This document shows, in pieces, positions 27,955-38,289 of a DNA stretch of 64,000 nt. This DNA comes from Kiloniellaceae bacterium (GTDB lineage Bacteria; Pseudomonadota; Alphaproteobacteria; Kiloniellales; Kiloniellaceae). The stretch spans positions 52,140 to 116,139 of the forward strand of contig JAJFGK010000015.1 in assembly GCA_021776195.1 (NCBI GenBank), read 5' to 3'. Position 1 is the first letter of the stretch; each line of letters opens with the position of its first letter. The notes beneath the pieces are model-generated. The model worked only from the letters and a program-made list of their open reading frames with translations, searched no databases and was not told the origin of the DNA. The position numbers were made by a program, and so were the translations under genes.

Positions 27955-28821
27955 CTAACCGGCAAGCGAATCGACACAGGCGAAGAGGGCCTCGACATTG
28001 GGATTCGACCGCTGATTTTTCAGACAGGCGATCTCGTCGATGTTTGCCTTTGCGAACCCGCGGATCCTCATGCCGAGACAGCGCGGATCCTGGCCGACTT
28101 CCCGGTCATAGACAAAACCAATGCCCAGGCCGCGCACGACCGCCTCGCAGATCGCCTCGCGGCTGCCCAATACCAAGGCGGGAGAGGCCGCCAATCCCTG
28201 GGCCAGCAGAGCGCTGTCGAGTTTCCTCTGGGTGCTCGATCCGGCTTCCCGGAAGATCAAGGGAAACGCGCAGAGCTTCTCCAGCGTCACGTCCTTGCGG
28301 CCCGCCAGGTCATGGCCGCGCGGCAGCAGCGCCACCAGGCCCTGGACGGCGACCGGACGTTTTGAGACTCGCGGGTCGTCGGGCGATCCGGCCAGAACGG
28401 CGACGTCGACCTTGAGGCCGAGAAGGTTGGACCAGGTCACTTCCGCATTGGCCAGGACCGCCTCGACACGAACCGCCGGCTGGCGTTTCTGGAAAGCGGC
28501 GATCAGGTCCAGGGCGACATGTGGGCCATCGGCGCCGACAACCAGAGTGCCGCGGTATTGGTGCAGGGACGACGACAGGATCGACTTGGCATCTCGCTCG
28601 GCACGGAACATTCGGTTCGTGGAGTCGAACAGAGCCTCGCCGTCCCTGGTCAATTGCAGGGCATGACCCTTGCGCCGGAACAGTTGCTTGCCGCTTTCCG
28701 CCTCCAGGGTCTTGATCTGAACCGAAACGGCGGGCTGGGTGAGGTAGAGACTGTCCGCCGCCTTCTGGAAGCTGCCCTCGATGGCAACGGCATTGAAGGC
28801 CTTCAGTTGGGCATAAGACAT
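27955..28821 (-). CDS. LysR family transcriptional regulator (phn locus, first)
   Basis: 288 residues. N-terminal winged helix (LKAFNAVAIEGSFQKAADSLYLTQPAVSVQIKTLE) and a periplasmic-binding-like effector domain (LVVGADGPHVALDLIAAF; FREAGSSTQRKL; GSREAICEAVVRGLGIGFV). It is a paralogue of the second LysR at 29604-30506: the GSREA-(x)-AV-RG-(I/L)GIG block is shared. Divergent from the ureidoglycolate-lyase-like gene, its likely target, across a short AT-rich spacer. Effector not known; a phosphonate-derived molecule is plausible. Confidence 0.9.
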   Translation of the reverse strand: MSYAQLKAFNAVAIEGSFQKAADSLYLTQPAVSVQIKTLEAESGKQLFRRKGHALQLTRDGEALFDSTNRMFRAERDAKSILSSSLHQYRGTLVVGADGPHVALDLIAAFQKRQPAVRVEAVLANAEVTWSNLLGLKVDVAVLAGSPDDPRVSKRPVAVQGLVALLPRGHDLAGRKDVTLEKLCAFPLIFREAGSSTQRKLDSALLAQGLAASPALVLGSREAICEAVVRGLGIGFVYDREVGQDPRCLGMRIRGFAKANIDEIACLKNQRSNPNVEALFACVDSLAG

Positions 28822-28832
28822 GCGATCTCAAA

Positions 28833-28846
28833 AATATTTATATATT
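28833..28846. promoter_or_regulatory. AT-rich dyad in the LysR/cupin divergent promoter
   Basis: AATAT-TTAT-ATATT, a perfect inverted repeat in the 78-105-bp spacer between the divergent genes. The whole spacer (28822-28870) is AT-rich in a GC-rich genome, as expected for divergent promoters with a LysR operator. Confidence 0.4.
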
Positions 28847-28926
28847 ACGAAAAAAGATAAATTTGACGAAAAGCCCGGTCAAGCCAATTATCTCCCCCTG
28901 TGGCCACGATGGACGGAGAGGCGTCG

Positions 28927-29607
28927 GTGAACCAGCCCGCCCCACAATATCTGTTCGATCCCAAGGAGAAGCCTTCGCTTCCCCTGTTCCCGGTGCCCTT
29001 GATCGAGGCCAGTGCGGACTCGCTCCGCGGTTATGGTTGCCTGGTGGACGCTCCCGATGACGTCGAAATCGAAATCGTGCGCTGGCCTGCCCAGGGCTGG
29101 CGCCCGGTCGATACGGGAACCGGCGATGAGGGCGGCTGGGTGGAGGGTGTCTTTCGCGGCGAGTGGCGGGGCGATGTCCTGATGGGAACGAACGACGCGG
29201 TCGGTGGGCACTACCTGCTGGGCTGGTCGGCCGACCCCCAACTGGTCTCATCGTCGCGGCAGAGTGGTCCGCGCGATCGGGTGCTGCTGTGGCACATGAA
29301 CTACCATCCCGATGGCGGCCAGCTTTTCTACCCCATGGACCGGCAGCCCTTCGTGGTTCCGCTCGCGTTGCCCGGCGACGACCTGCGGCCCGAAAAGATC
29401 GTCGCCTTCTGGTGTGACGGCAGCCAGGGCCTCTACATCCATCCGAACATCTGGCACGAGGGGATCTTCCCGGTGGCCGACAGTCAGCGCTTCCTCGACC
29501 GCCAGGGCCGGGTCCATGCCCGGGTCAGCTGCGACATCGGTGCCGAGTTCGGCGTCTATCTGGCGGTGCCCCTGAAGCACGCGGCAATTGTCAGCGACGC
29601 GGCCTAG
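28927..29607 (+). CDS. Ureidoglycolate lyase (AllA)-like cupin protein
   Basis: 226 residues from the GTG at 28927, 6 bp after GGAGAG (in-frame starts at 28900 and 28909 also exist). The C-terminal half matches AllA: YHPDGGQLFYP, FVVPLALPGDDLRPEKI, AFWCDGSQGLYIHPNIWHEG, then FLDRQGRVHARVSCDI. AllA releases glyoxylate and urea from ureidoglycolate, but no purine-catabolism gene is near and this protein is longer than AllA (~160 residues). More likely a paralogue acting on another 2-hydroxy acid or adduct, in a locus with a phosphonate importer. Its stop interlocks with that of the convergent LysR (shared CTAG). Confidence 0.75.
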   Translation: MNQPAPQYLFDPKEKPSLPLFPVPLIEASADSLRGYGCLVDAPDDVEIEIVRWPAQGWRPVDTGTGDEGGWVEGVFRGEWRGDVLMGTNDAVGGHYLLGWSADPQLVSSSRQSGPRDRVLLWHMNYHPDGGQLFYPMDRQPFVVPLALPGDDLRPEKIVAFWCDGSQGLYIHPNIWHEGIFPVADSQRFLDRQGRVHARVSCDIGAEFGVYLAVPLKHAAIVSDAA

Positions 29608-30506
29608 GCTTGCGTGGCTTGGGCGCGGTTTGCTTCATCGCTGCCGGCTAGAATATTCACGACCTCGAAGAAGGCCTTGACCATGCGCGCCTCGGCACGC
29701 TCGGCAAGGCAAACCACGTGCGCGAAAGTATAGATCTCGGCATCTGCGATCCGCACGGTACGCAGGCGCGGATGCAGCACGAACTCGATGTCGGACACCA
29801 CGCCGATGCCGATGCCGCGCTCGACCGCCATCCAGACCGCCTCGCGCGACCCGATCTCCATGCCGGTGTCGACGGTCACGCCGGCCTGCGCGAGAGCGTC
29901 CTCGAAGGCGAGGCGGGTCGTCGATCCGCTTTCGCGCAGGACCATGCGCTGGTCCTGCAGGTCCCCGATCGACACGCTGTCGCGCGCCGCGAAGGGATGG
30001 TCCAGGTTGGTGAAGACCACCACCTCGTGACGGCTGAAGGGTCTGGCCAGGAGTTTCTGGTCGTCCTTGACCTGGGCCAGGACAGCGACATCCGCGCGGA
30101 ACTCGAAAAGCGCCTTCAGGGCCTCTTGCGAGTTGCCGATCTCGACCATGACCTTGATTTCGGGATAGCGCTTGTTGAAGAGCGCCAGCATCTCCGTCAC
30201 GTGGTAGGGGCCGACCGCGGCGACCCGGAAGGTGCCGCCGCGAAAGCCGCCCCGCTCGCCCAGGAGATCGATCGCCTCGGCTTCCAGGCTCATGAGCCGC
30301 CGTGTCAATTCGAACAGCGCACAACCCGTATCCGTCAGGGTGACCCGCCGGCCGCTGCGCAGGAACAGCTCCACGCGAAAGTGGCGCTCGAGGTTCTTCA
30401 CCTGAACGGTGACAGTCGGTTGGCTGACATTCAAAGCCGCCGCCGCCCGGGTAAAGCTGCCTTCCGCGGCGACCGCGTGAAAGGCGCGAAGCAAGGTGAA
30501 TATCAT
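29604..30506 (-). CDS. LysR family transcriptional regulator (phn locus, second)
   Basis: 300 residues. DNA-binding domain LLRAFHAVAAEGSFTRAAAALNVSQPTVTVQVKNLE; effector domain with GGTFRVAAVGPYHVTEML, LRESGSTTRLAFE and GSREAVWMAVERGIGIGVV. Divergent from the iron-dependent dehydrogenase that opens the phn operon, and its start overlaps a T-N11-A dyad. This resembles PtxE in phosphite operons in position (LysR next to a P-compound importer), but the dehydrogenase type differs. It probably activates the enzyme-importer operon. Confidence 0.9.
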   Translation of the reverse strand: MIFTLLRAFHAVAAEGSFTRAAAALNVSQPTVTVQVKNLERHFRVELFLRSGRRVTLTDTGCALFELTRRLMSLEAEAIDLLGERGGFRGGTFRVAAVGPYHVTEMLALFNKRYPEIKVMVEIGNSQEALKALFEFRADVAVLAQVKDDQKLLARPFSRHEVVVFTNLDHPFAARDSVSIGDLQDQRMVLRESGSTTRLAFEDALAQAGVTVDTGMEIGSREAVWMAVERGIGIGVVSDIEFVLHPRLRTVRIADAEIYTFAHVVCLAERAEARMVKAFFEVVNILAGSDEANRAQATQA

Positions 30507-30520
30507 AGATATGCTCTATG
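30504..30520. promoter_or_regulatory. LysR-type T-N11-A dyad at the second LysR start
   Basis: CATAG-ATATGCT-CTATG, perfect 5-bp arms. It overlaps the LysR start codon and faces the dehydrogenase 108 bp away, as for an autoregulating LysR activating a divergent operon. Confidence 0.5.
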
Positions 30521-30627
30521 CCAGAGATAGATAGATTGGATTATTTTTATTTAACGGCCTGTGCCAGGATGAGGCAACAGTGCTTATGGCATGAACCGGC
30601 TCGATCGAAGCCGGAAGGGGAGGTTTG

Positions 30628-31728
30628 GTGGCCTGGGGATTTCACAATCCGGTACGCGTGACCTTCGGCGAGGGGTCCTTCGAGACTGTCGCCACGGCCC
30701 TTGGCGGCCGGGGCTATGTCCTGGTGACCTACGGCGAAGGCCCGTTTCCCGCCTTGGCCGCGCGGATTGCCGAGAGCGCCGGAGAGCCGCTGGCCGTCAT
30801 CGACCAGATTACCCCGAATCCCGATTTTCAGACGCTGGGTCGCTGCTGCGCGCTGCTGGCGGACCTGCCGGCGCCGCCGCAGGCCATTGTCGCCCTTGGC
30901 GGCGGCTCCGTCATCGACACCGCCAAGGTCCTGGCGGCCTCGCCGCGCGACTTCGAGCCGGTCCGCCGGTTTCTGGTCGAGGGCGTGGGCGAAGAGGCGC
31001 TGGGCGCGGTCCCGATCATTGCCCTGCCGACGACCGCCGGTACCGGCAGCGAGGTCACCTGCTGGTCGACGGTCTGGGACAAGGCGGTCGGCCGCAAGTA
31101 CTCCCTCTCGCGCCCCGGGCTCTATCCCGAGCAGGCCCTGGTGGATCCGCGGTTGACCTGGGCCATGCCCCGGGACCTGACCGTGAACACCGCCCTGGAC
31201 GCCCTGTCCCATGCCCTGGAGGCGATCTGGAACCGCAACGCCAATCCGGTGTCGACCAACTTCGCCGTGGCCGCGGCGGGCGAAATCCTGGAGACGCTGC
31301 CGCGCCTCGCGGCCGATCTGTCCTCGCCGACGCTGCGCAGCGCCATGGCGCGCGCCGCCCTTCTGGCCGGCCTGGCCTTCTCGAACACGCGAACCGCCCT
31401 GGCGCACTCTTTGTCCTACCCCATCACCCTGCGCCACGGGGTGCCGCACGGCCTTGCCTGCTCCTTTAGCCTGCCGATGGTTCTGCGCAGCGTGATCGGC
31501 GCCGACCCGGACTGCGACGCGGCCTTGATGCGCATCTTCGGGCCCGACCTCGAAGCCGGCGCCGCCTCACTGGCCAGCTTCATGGGAGATCTCGGGGTGT
31601 CGAGTGACGCGGCGCACTACGGTGTGGCACCGGAGGATTTTCGCGACCTGGTCAGCGAGGCCCTGACCGGCGAGCGTGGCAGGAATTTCATTGGCGAGCG
31701 CGCCGCGGTCCTGAATTTGGTGCCCTGA
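30628..31728 (+). CDS. Iron-containing alcohol dehydrogenase, possibly phosphonate-alcohol dehydrogenase/reductase
   Basis: 366 residues from the GTG at 30628 (4 bp after GGGGAGG; a TTG lies one codon upstream). NAD-binding VALGGGSVIDTAKVLA (~residue 90), TTAGTGSEVT, metal ligands in LDALSHALE (Asp, His) and AHSLSYPITLRHGVPHG (two His). This is a group III Fe-ADH, the family of PhpC-type phosphonoacetaldehyde reductases as well as many other enzymes. Upstream of phnD by 68 bp on the same strand, so interconversion of phosphonoacetaldehyde and 2-hydroxyethylphosphonate is a reasonable but untested guess. Confidence 0.82.
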   Translation: MAWGFHNPVRVTFGEGSFETVATALGGRGYVLVTYGEGPFPALAARIAESAGEPLAVIDQITPNPDFQTLGRCCALLADLPAPPQAIVALGGGSVIDTAKVLAASPRDFEPVRRFLVEGVGEEALGAVPIIALPTTAGTGSEVTCWSTVWDKAVGRKYSLSRPGLYPEQALVDPRLTWAMPRDLTVNTALDALSHALEAIWNRNANPVSTNFAVAAAGEILETLPRLAADLSSPTLRSAMARAALLAGLAFSNTRTALAHSLSYPITLRHGVPHGLACSFSLPMVLRSVIGADPDCDAALMRIFGPDLEAGAASLASFMGDLGVSSDAAHYGVAPEDFRDLVSEALTGERGRNFIGERAAVLNLVP

Positions 31729-31765
31729 GCGCTCGTTGCGGGAGGTTCTAACGGCAAGACTGGTT

Positions 31766-31778
31766 TGCAAGTGTTGCA
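31766..31778. promoter_or_regulatory. Short dyad before phnD
   Basis: TGCAA-GTG-TTGCA in the 68-bp gap between the dehydrogenase and phnD. Could be a second operator or an mRNA hairpin. No -35/-10 pair is convincing beside it. Confidence 0.3.
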
Positions 31779-31796
31779 CAACAACGGGAGGTAACA

Positions 31797-32738
31797 ATGT
31801 TCGAACGAGAGGAATTTGCACGGACCTGGCGGCGGCGTGGAGTCTCCGCCCTGTTGACCGCGTTGCTGACTTTGGGTGTCGCGGGCGGGGCGGCTCAGGC
31901 CGCGGAGTGCGAGGATCCCGAGGCGCTGCGTTTCTCGATCATTCCCACCGAAGAGACGATCCAGGAGTTGACCCTTTACAAGCCGGTGATCGACCACCTA
32001 GCGACCCTCACCGGCAAGAAGGTCGAATTCTATCTGCCGACCTCCTACGCCTCGGTGATCGAGGCGATGATCGGCGGATGGGTCGATATCGGCGTCCATG
32101 GCCCCTATTCCTATGTGATCGCCCACGAGAAGGATCCCTCGCTGGAGGTCTTTGCGACCTATGCCAAGCGCCCGGGACATCTGCAGGAGGAAGGTCCCGG
32201 CTACCGCGGCGCCCTGATCACGCGCAAGGATTCCGGATTGGATTCGATCGACAAGCTCAAGGGCACCGTTCTGGGCTTGACCGATCCGGCCAGCACCTCG
32301 GGCAATCTGGTGCCCCGGGTTGCCTTCACCAAGGAGATCGATCAGGGCCTTGAAGACTATTTCGACAAGGTGGTTTACACCGGCAGCCACGACCTCTCCA
32401 CCATCGCGGTCCATGAGGGCAAGGTCGACGCCGCCTTCGTGGCGACCCACCGGTTCGACAACGTGATCGACCGCGGTCTGGTGAAGCTGGAGGATTTCAA
32501 CGTGCTCTGGTCGTCCCCGGCCATCCCGCAGGACCCCTTCGTCTATCGCGGAAAACTCTGCGACGATCTGAAGGCAAAAATCCGCGAGACATTCTTGTCG
32601 CTGCAGGACGTCCCGGATGCCAAGCTGTTTCTCGACAACGTGAAGGCCAACAAGTTCGTCGCCATGACCGATGCCGACTACGACATCATCCGCGACCTGA
32701 AGAAGGCCAAGGATGAAGCCAAGAAAAACAGCAACTAG
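31797..32738 (+). CDS. phnD: Phosphonate ABC transporter, periplasmic substrate-binding protein
   Basis: 313 residues; GGGAGG 5 bp upstream of the ATG. Signal peptide about residues 1-38 (LLTALLTLGVAGGAAQA). PhnD/PtxB fold: FSIIPTEETIQELTLYKPVIDHLATLTG, WVDIGVHGPYSYVIA (binding-site Tyr/His loop), LGLTDPASTSGNL and AAFVATHRFDNVI. Delivers phosphonate-like oxyanions to PhnE. Position as first transporter gene, before a long-range inverted repeat, fits over-production of the binding protein. The ligand within the PhnD/PtxB group cannot be told from sequence alone. Confidence 0.92.
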   Translation: MFEREEFARTWRRRGVSALLTALLTLGVAGGAAQAAECEDPEALRFSIIPTEETIQELTLYKPVIDHLATLTGKKVEFYLPTSYASVIEAMIGGWVDIGVHGPYSYVIAHEKDPSLEVFATYAKRPGHLQEEGPGYRGALITRKDSGLDSIDKLKGTVLGLTDPASTSGNLVPRVAFTKEIDQGLEDYFDKVVYTGSHDLSTIAVHEGKVDAAFVATHRFDNVIDRGLVKLEDFNVLWSSPAIPQDPFVYRGKLCDDLKAKIRETFLSLQDVPDAKLFLDNVKANKFVAMTDADYDIIRDLKKAKDEAKKNSN

Positions 32739-32763
32739 GACAGTGCGTCCTGCCGATCCACCA

Positions 32764-32861
32764 CAGGGGGTTTCGCGGGCACGAAAGCTTGGACGGGTGT
32801 AGCGATGGCTATTCTCACGGTGACCGATCTCCAGGCTAGCTATAGCCCGCGAAACCCCCTG
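32764..32861. promoter_or_regulatory. Perfect 17-bp inverted repeat bracketing the phnC start
   Basis: Arm 1 (32764-32780) in the phnD-phnC gap contains AGGGGGTTTCGCGGGC; arm 2 (32845-32861), within phnC codons ~14-19, is its exact complement. The 64-base loop holds the phnC ribosome site and ATG. In mRNA this would form a long stable stem, potentially throttling transcription or translation between phnD and phnC. Confidence 0.65.
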
Positions 32862-33557
32862 GCCCTCAAGGGGGTCAGCTTCGAGGTGGGCGAGAAAGAC
32901 TTCTGCGCCATCATCGGGCCCAGTGGCGCGGGAAAATCGACCCTCATTCGTTGCGTCAACCGTCTGGTCGAGCCGGCGGCCGGATCGATCCTGCTGTTCG
33001 GCGAGGAGGTCACCACCCTCCCGGCTGGCCGTCTGCGCAAACTGCGGCGCAACGTCGGCATGATCTTTCAGGAGTTCAACCTGGTCGACCGCATGTCGGT
33101 GATGGACAACGTCCTCTCCGGCCGGCTCGGCTACACCGGGACGATCAGAAGCCTGTTTCGCTGGTTCCCCAGGTCCGACATTCGCCGCGCCCTGGAAATC
33201 CTCTACCGCGTCGGCCTGTCCGACCAGATCGACAAGCGCGCCGACGAGCTCTCCGGCGGCCAGCGCCAGCGGGTCGGGATCGCCCGCGCCCTGATGCAGG
33301 ACCCCAAGCTGCTCCTGCTCGACGAGCCGACCTCGGCGCTCGATCCGAAGATTTCACGGGAGGTCATGGCCCTGATCAAGGACATCGCCGGCGAGTTCGG
33401 GGTCCCCGTGCTCTGCAACATCCATGACGTTCAACTGGCCAAGGAGTTCTGCAACAAGGTGATCGGGCTGCAGGACGGCCTGGTCATGTTCGACGGCCCG
33501 ACCGAGAGCATGGCCGACAGCGACCTCCAGGCGATCTACGCCATGGAAGTGCTCTAA
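32805..33557 (+). CDS. phnC: Phosphonate ABC transporter ATP-binding protein
   Basis: 250 residues. Walker A GPSGAGKST (~38-46), Q-loop FQEFNLVDRMSVMDNVLSG, signature LSGGQRQRVG, Walker B LLLLDEPTSALD, H-loop CNIHDVQLA. The stretch VLSGRLGY is typical of PhnC. Energises PhnE1/PhnE2. Its start is inside a 17-bp inverted repeat's loop. Confidence 0.93.
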   Translation: MAILTVTDLQASYSPRNPLALKGVSFEVGEKDFCAIIGPSGAGKSTLIRCVNRLVEPAAGSILLFGEEVTTLPAGRLRKLRRNVGMIFQEFNLVDRMSVMDNVLSGRLGYTGTIRSLFRWFPRSDIRRALEILYRVGLSDQIDKRADELSGGQRQRVGIARALMQDPKLLLLDEPTSALDPKISREVMALIKDIAGEFGVPVLCNIHDVQLAKEFCNKVIGLQDGLVMFDGPTESMADSDLQAIYAMEVL

Positions 33558-33574
33558 CCCGTGCGCCGGCGTCG

Positions 33575-34402
33575 ATGACAATCCTGAGCCCAACCGCCAA
33601 CGCTTCGCTGGCCGAGCAGGTTATCCGGCGACGGCGTTCGCGCCAGGCAACGAAGCTCGCGCTTTGGGCGCTGATCGCCCTGCTCGTGCTGTTCAGCATT
33701 CAGGCCACCATCGTCGCCGATACCGATTGGGAGCGGATCGGCGGATTCGGCGCCATCCTGTCCTCCCTCGGGCGCTTTCTGGTTCCCGACCTGACCCTGA
33801 TCCCGCATCTGGTCGTGCCGATGATCGAGACCTTCATGATGGCCTGTCTCGGCACCCTTCTGGGCTGTGTCTTCTCGCTGCCCGTGGCCTGGTTCGGGGC
33901 CTACAACGTGACACCCAACCGTTTCATCTTCTTTCCCCTGGGTCGTTTTCTGATGACCGTCAGCCGCTCGATCCACGAGATCGTCTGGGCCCTGATCTTC
34001 GTCGCCGCGGTCGGTCTGGGAGCGCTGCCGGGGATCCTCGCCATCGCCATGCGCTCGGTCGGGTTCATCTCCAAGATCACCGCCGAGGCGATCGAGAACA
34101 TCGACCCCAAGCCGGTCGAGGCCATCACCGCGGTGGGCGGCAACCGATTCCAGGTCATGTACTACGGCATCCTGCCCCAGATCCTGCCGGTCGTGCTGGG
34201 GACCATCATTTTCGAGTGGGACATCAACATTCGCCGCTCGGCCGTCATGGGGCTGGTCGGCGCCGGCGGCCTGGGTCTCACCTTCTTTCGCCAGATGGCG
34301 ATGTACAACTACGGCGGCGTGACGATGGTGATCGCCGCGATCTTGTTCCTGGTCATTCTCGGCGAGATCGGCTCCCACTTCGTCCGCAAGGCCGTGACGT
34401 GA
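33575..34402 (+). CDS. phnE1: Phosphonate ABC transporter permease PhnE1
   Basis: 275 residues. Five to six helices, beginning with LALWALIALLVLFSIQATIV; the ATPase-docking loop is AITAVGGNRFQVMYYGILPQILP, and the PhnE-typical SIHEIVWALIFVAAVGLG is present. Follows phnC by 17 bp. Pairs with the next gene as a heterodimer. Confidence 0.92.
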   Translation: MTILSPTANASLAEQVIRRRRSRQATKLALWALIALLVLFSIQATIVADTDWERIGGFGAILSSLGRFLVPDLTLIPHLVVPMIETFMMACLGTLLGCVFSLPVAWFGAYNVTPNRFIFFPLGRFLMTVSRSIHEIVWALIFVAAVGLGALPGILAIAMRSVGFISKITAEAIENIDPKPVEAITAVGGNRFQVMYYGILPQILPVVLGTIIFEWDINIRRSAVMGLVGAGGLGLTFFRQMAMYNYGGVTMVIAAILFLVILGEIGSHFVRKAVT

Positions 34403-34412
34403 GGCGCGCGCG

Positions 34413-35264
34413 ATGAGCTGGTCCTTTCAGAGCGCCGAGGTGACATCGCCCCAGGGAGAAAAACTCTCCTGGCAGCGCTATCGCTTCCCGGGCTCGCTGA
34501 TTCGCAGCTTCGCCCTGATCGGCATCGCGGTCTTTCTCGGTTACTCCACGGCCTACCTCAAGGTGGATCTGCAACGGGTCATCGGGCTGTTCGGGCGGGT
34601 CGGCGATCTCATCGCCCAGCGCTACTACCCCCCGGACATGGCCTACGTCGCCGACGCCGACTATCTCGCCTCGGTTTTCGAGACCATCCAGATGGCCTAT
34701 CTGGGGGGCCTGTTCGGCATCCTGCTCGCCATCCCCCTGGCCTGGCTCGCCGCCTACAACGTCACCATCGGCCGGCGCAGCGCCTATCCGCTGGCCCGGC
34801 TGGTGACCATGGGCTGCCGCTCGGTCCACGAGATGATCTGGACCATCCTTTTCGTGACCATCATCGGCTTTGGCATGTTGGCGGGGGTGCTCGCGCTGAC
34901 CATGTTTTGCATCGGCTTTGCCGGCAAGCTCTTCGCCGACGAGATCGAGGCGATCGACATGGGTCCTGTCGAGGCGATCCGCGCGACCGGCGCCAATCCG
35001 TTTCAGGTCTTCGTCTATGCCGTCTGGCCCCAGGTCCGCGTGGCCTTCACCGGCATCTCCATCTACACCTTCGACGTCGCCTTCCGCGCCGCGACGGTGG
35101 TGGGCTTCTTTGGCGGCGGCGGCATGGGCTGGTATCTGAAACAGAACGTGCAGCAGATCGAGACCAACCGCGTCGCCGCGATCCTGGTCTCCATCGTGAT
35201 CCTGGTCCTGGCCGCCGAGTTCCTATCGGCCTGGGCCCGCTCGCGGGTCAGCAAGGCGCAGTAG
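34413..35264 (+). CDS. phnE2: Phosphonate ABC transporter permease PhnE2
   Basis: 283 residues. Docking loop AIRATGANPFQVFVYAVWPQV, PhnE block SVHEMIWTILFVTIIGFG. Diverged from PhnE1 but alignable throughout. Ends 36 bp before the convergent secA stop with no hairpin in between. Confidence 0.92.
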   Translation: MSWSFQSAEVTSPQGEKLSWQRYRFPGSLIRSFALIGIAVFLGYSTAYLKVDLQRVIGLFGRVGDLIAQRYYPPDMAYVADADYLASVFETIQMAYLGGLFGILLAIPLAWLAAYNVTIGRRSAYPLARLVTMGCRSVHEMIWTILFVTIIGFGMLAGVLALTMFCIGFAGKLFADEIEAIDMGPVEAIRATGANPFQVFVYAVWPQVRVAFTGISIYTFDVAFRAATVVGFFGGGGMGWYLKQNVQQIETNRVAAILVSIVILVLAAEFLSAWARSRVSKAQ

Positions 35265-35300
35265 CGAGCCGGTCGTTCAAGTGCGGTCAGGAAGTGCGTC

Positions 35301-38039
<2,739 letters not shown>

Positions 38040-38289
38040 ACGCCGGACTCCAGCGAAGATGAGGGATGATCCCTAGGGATAGCCCACGCGGCGGTCCCCC
38101 CGAGGGCGGGCCCGTGCCAAGAAACGGCCGCCTGCCGTCGCCAGACAGATAGGCGCAGGGCCGGCTTGTGTCAATCACGCGGGCGGGCGGATCACCGATG
38201 CCTGGATCCGCAGCGAGGAGACTGGTTTTCCGGCGCCGGAGCCTCTATACCCAGGCCTTCGGCCGGGTCGCCGGGGCGCGAGGGAACAG

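Noticed and set aside
30507..30627. Pho box upstream of the phn operon
   Set aside because: No pair of CTGTCAT-like direct repeats was found in the gap.
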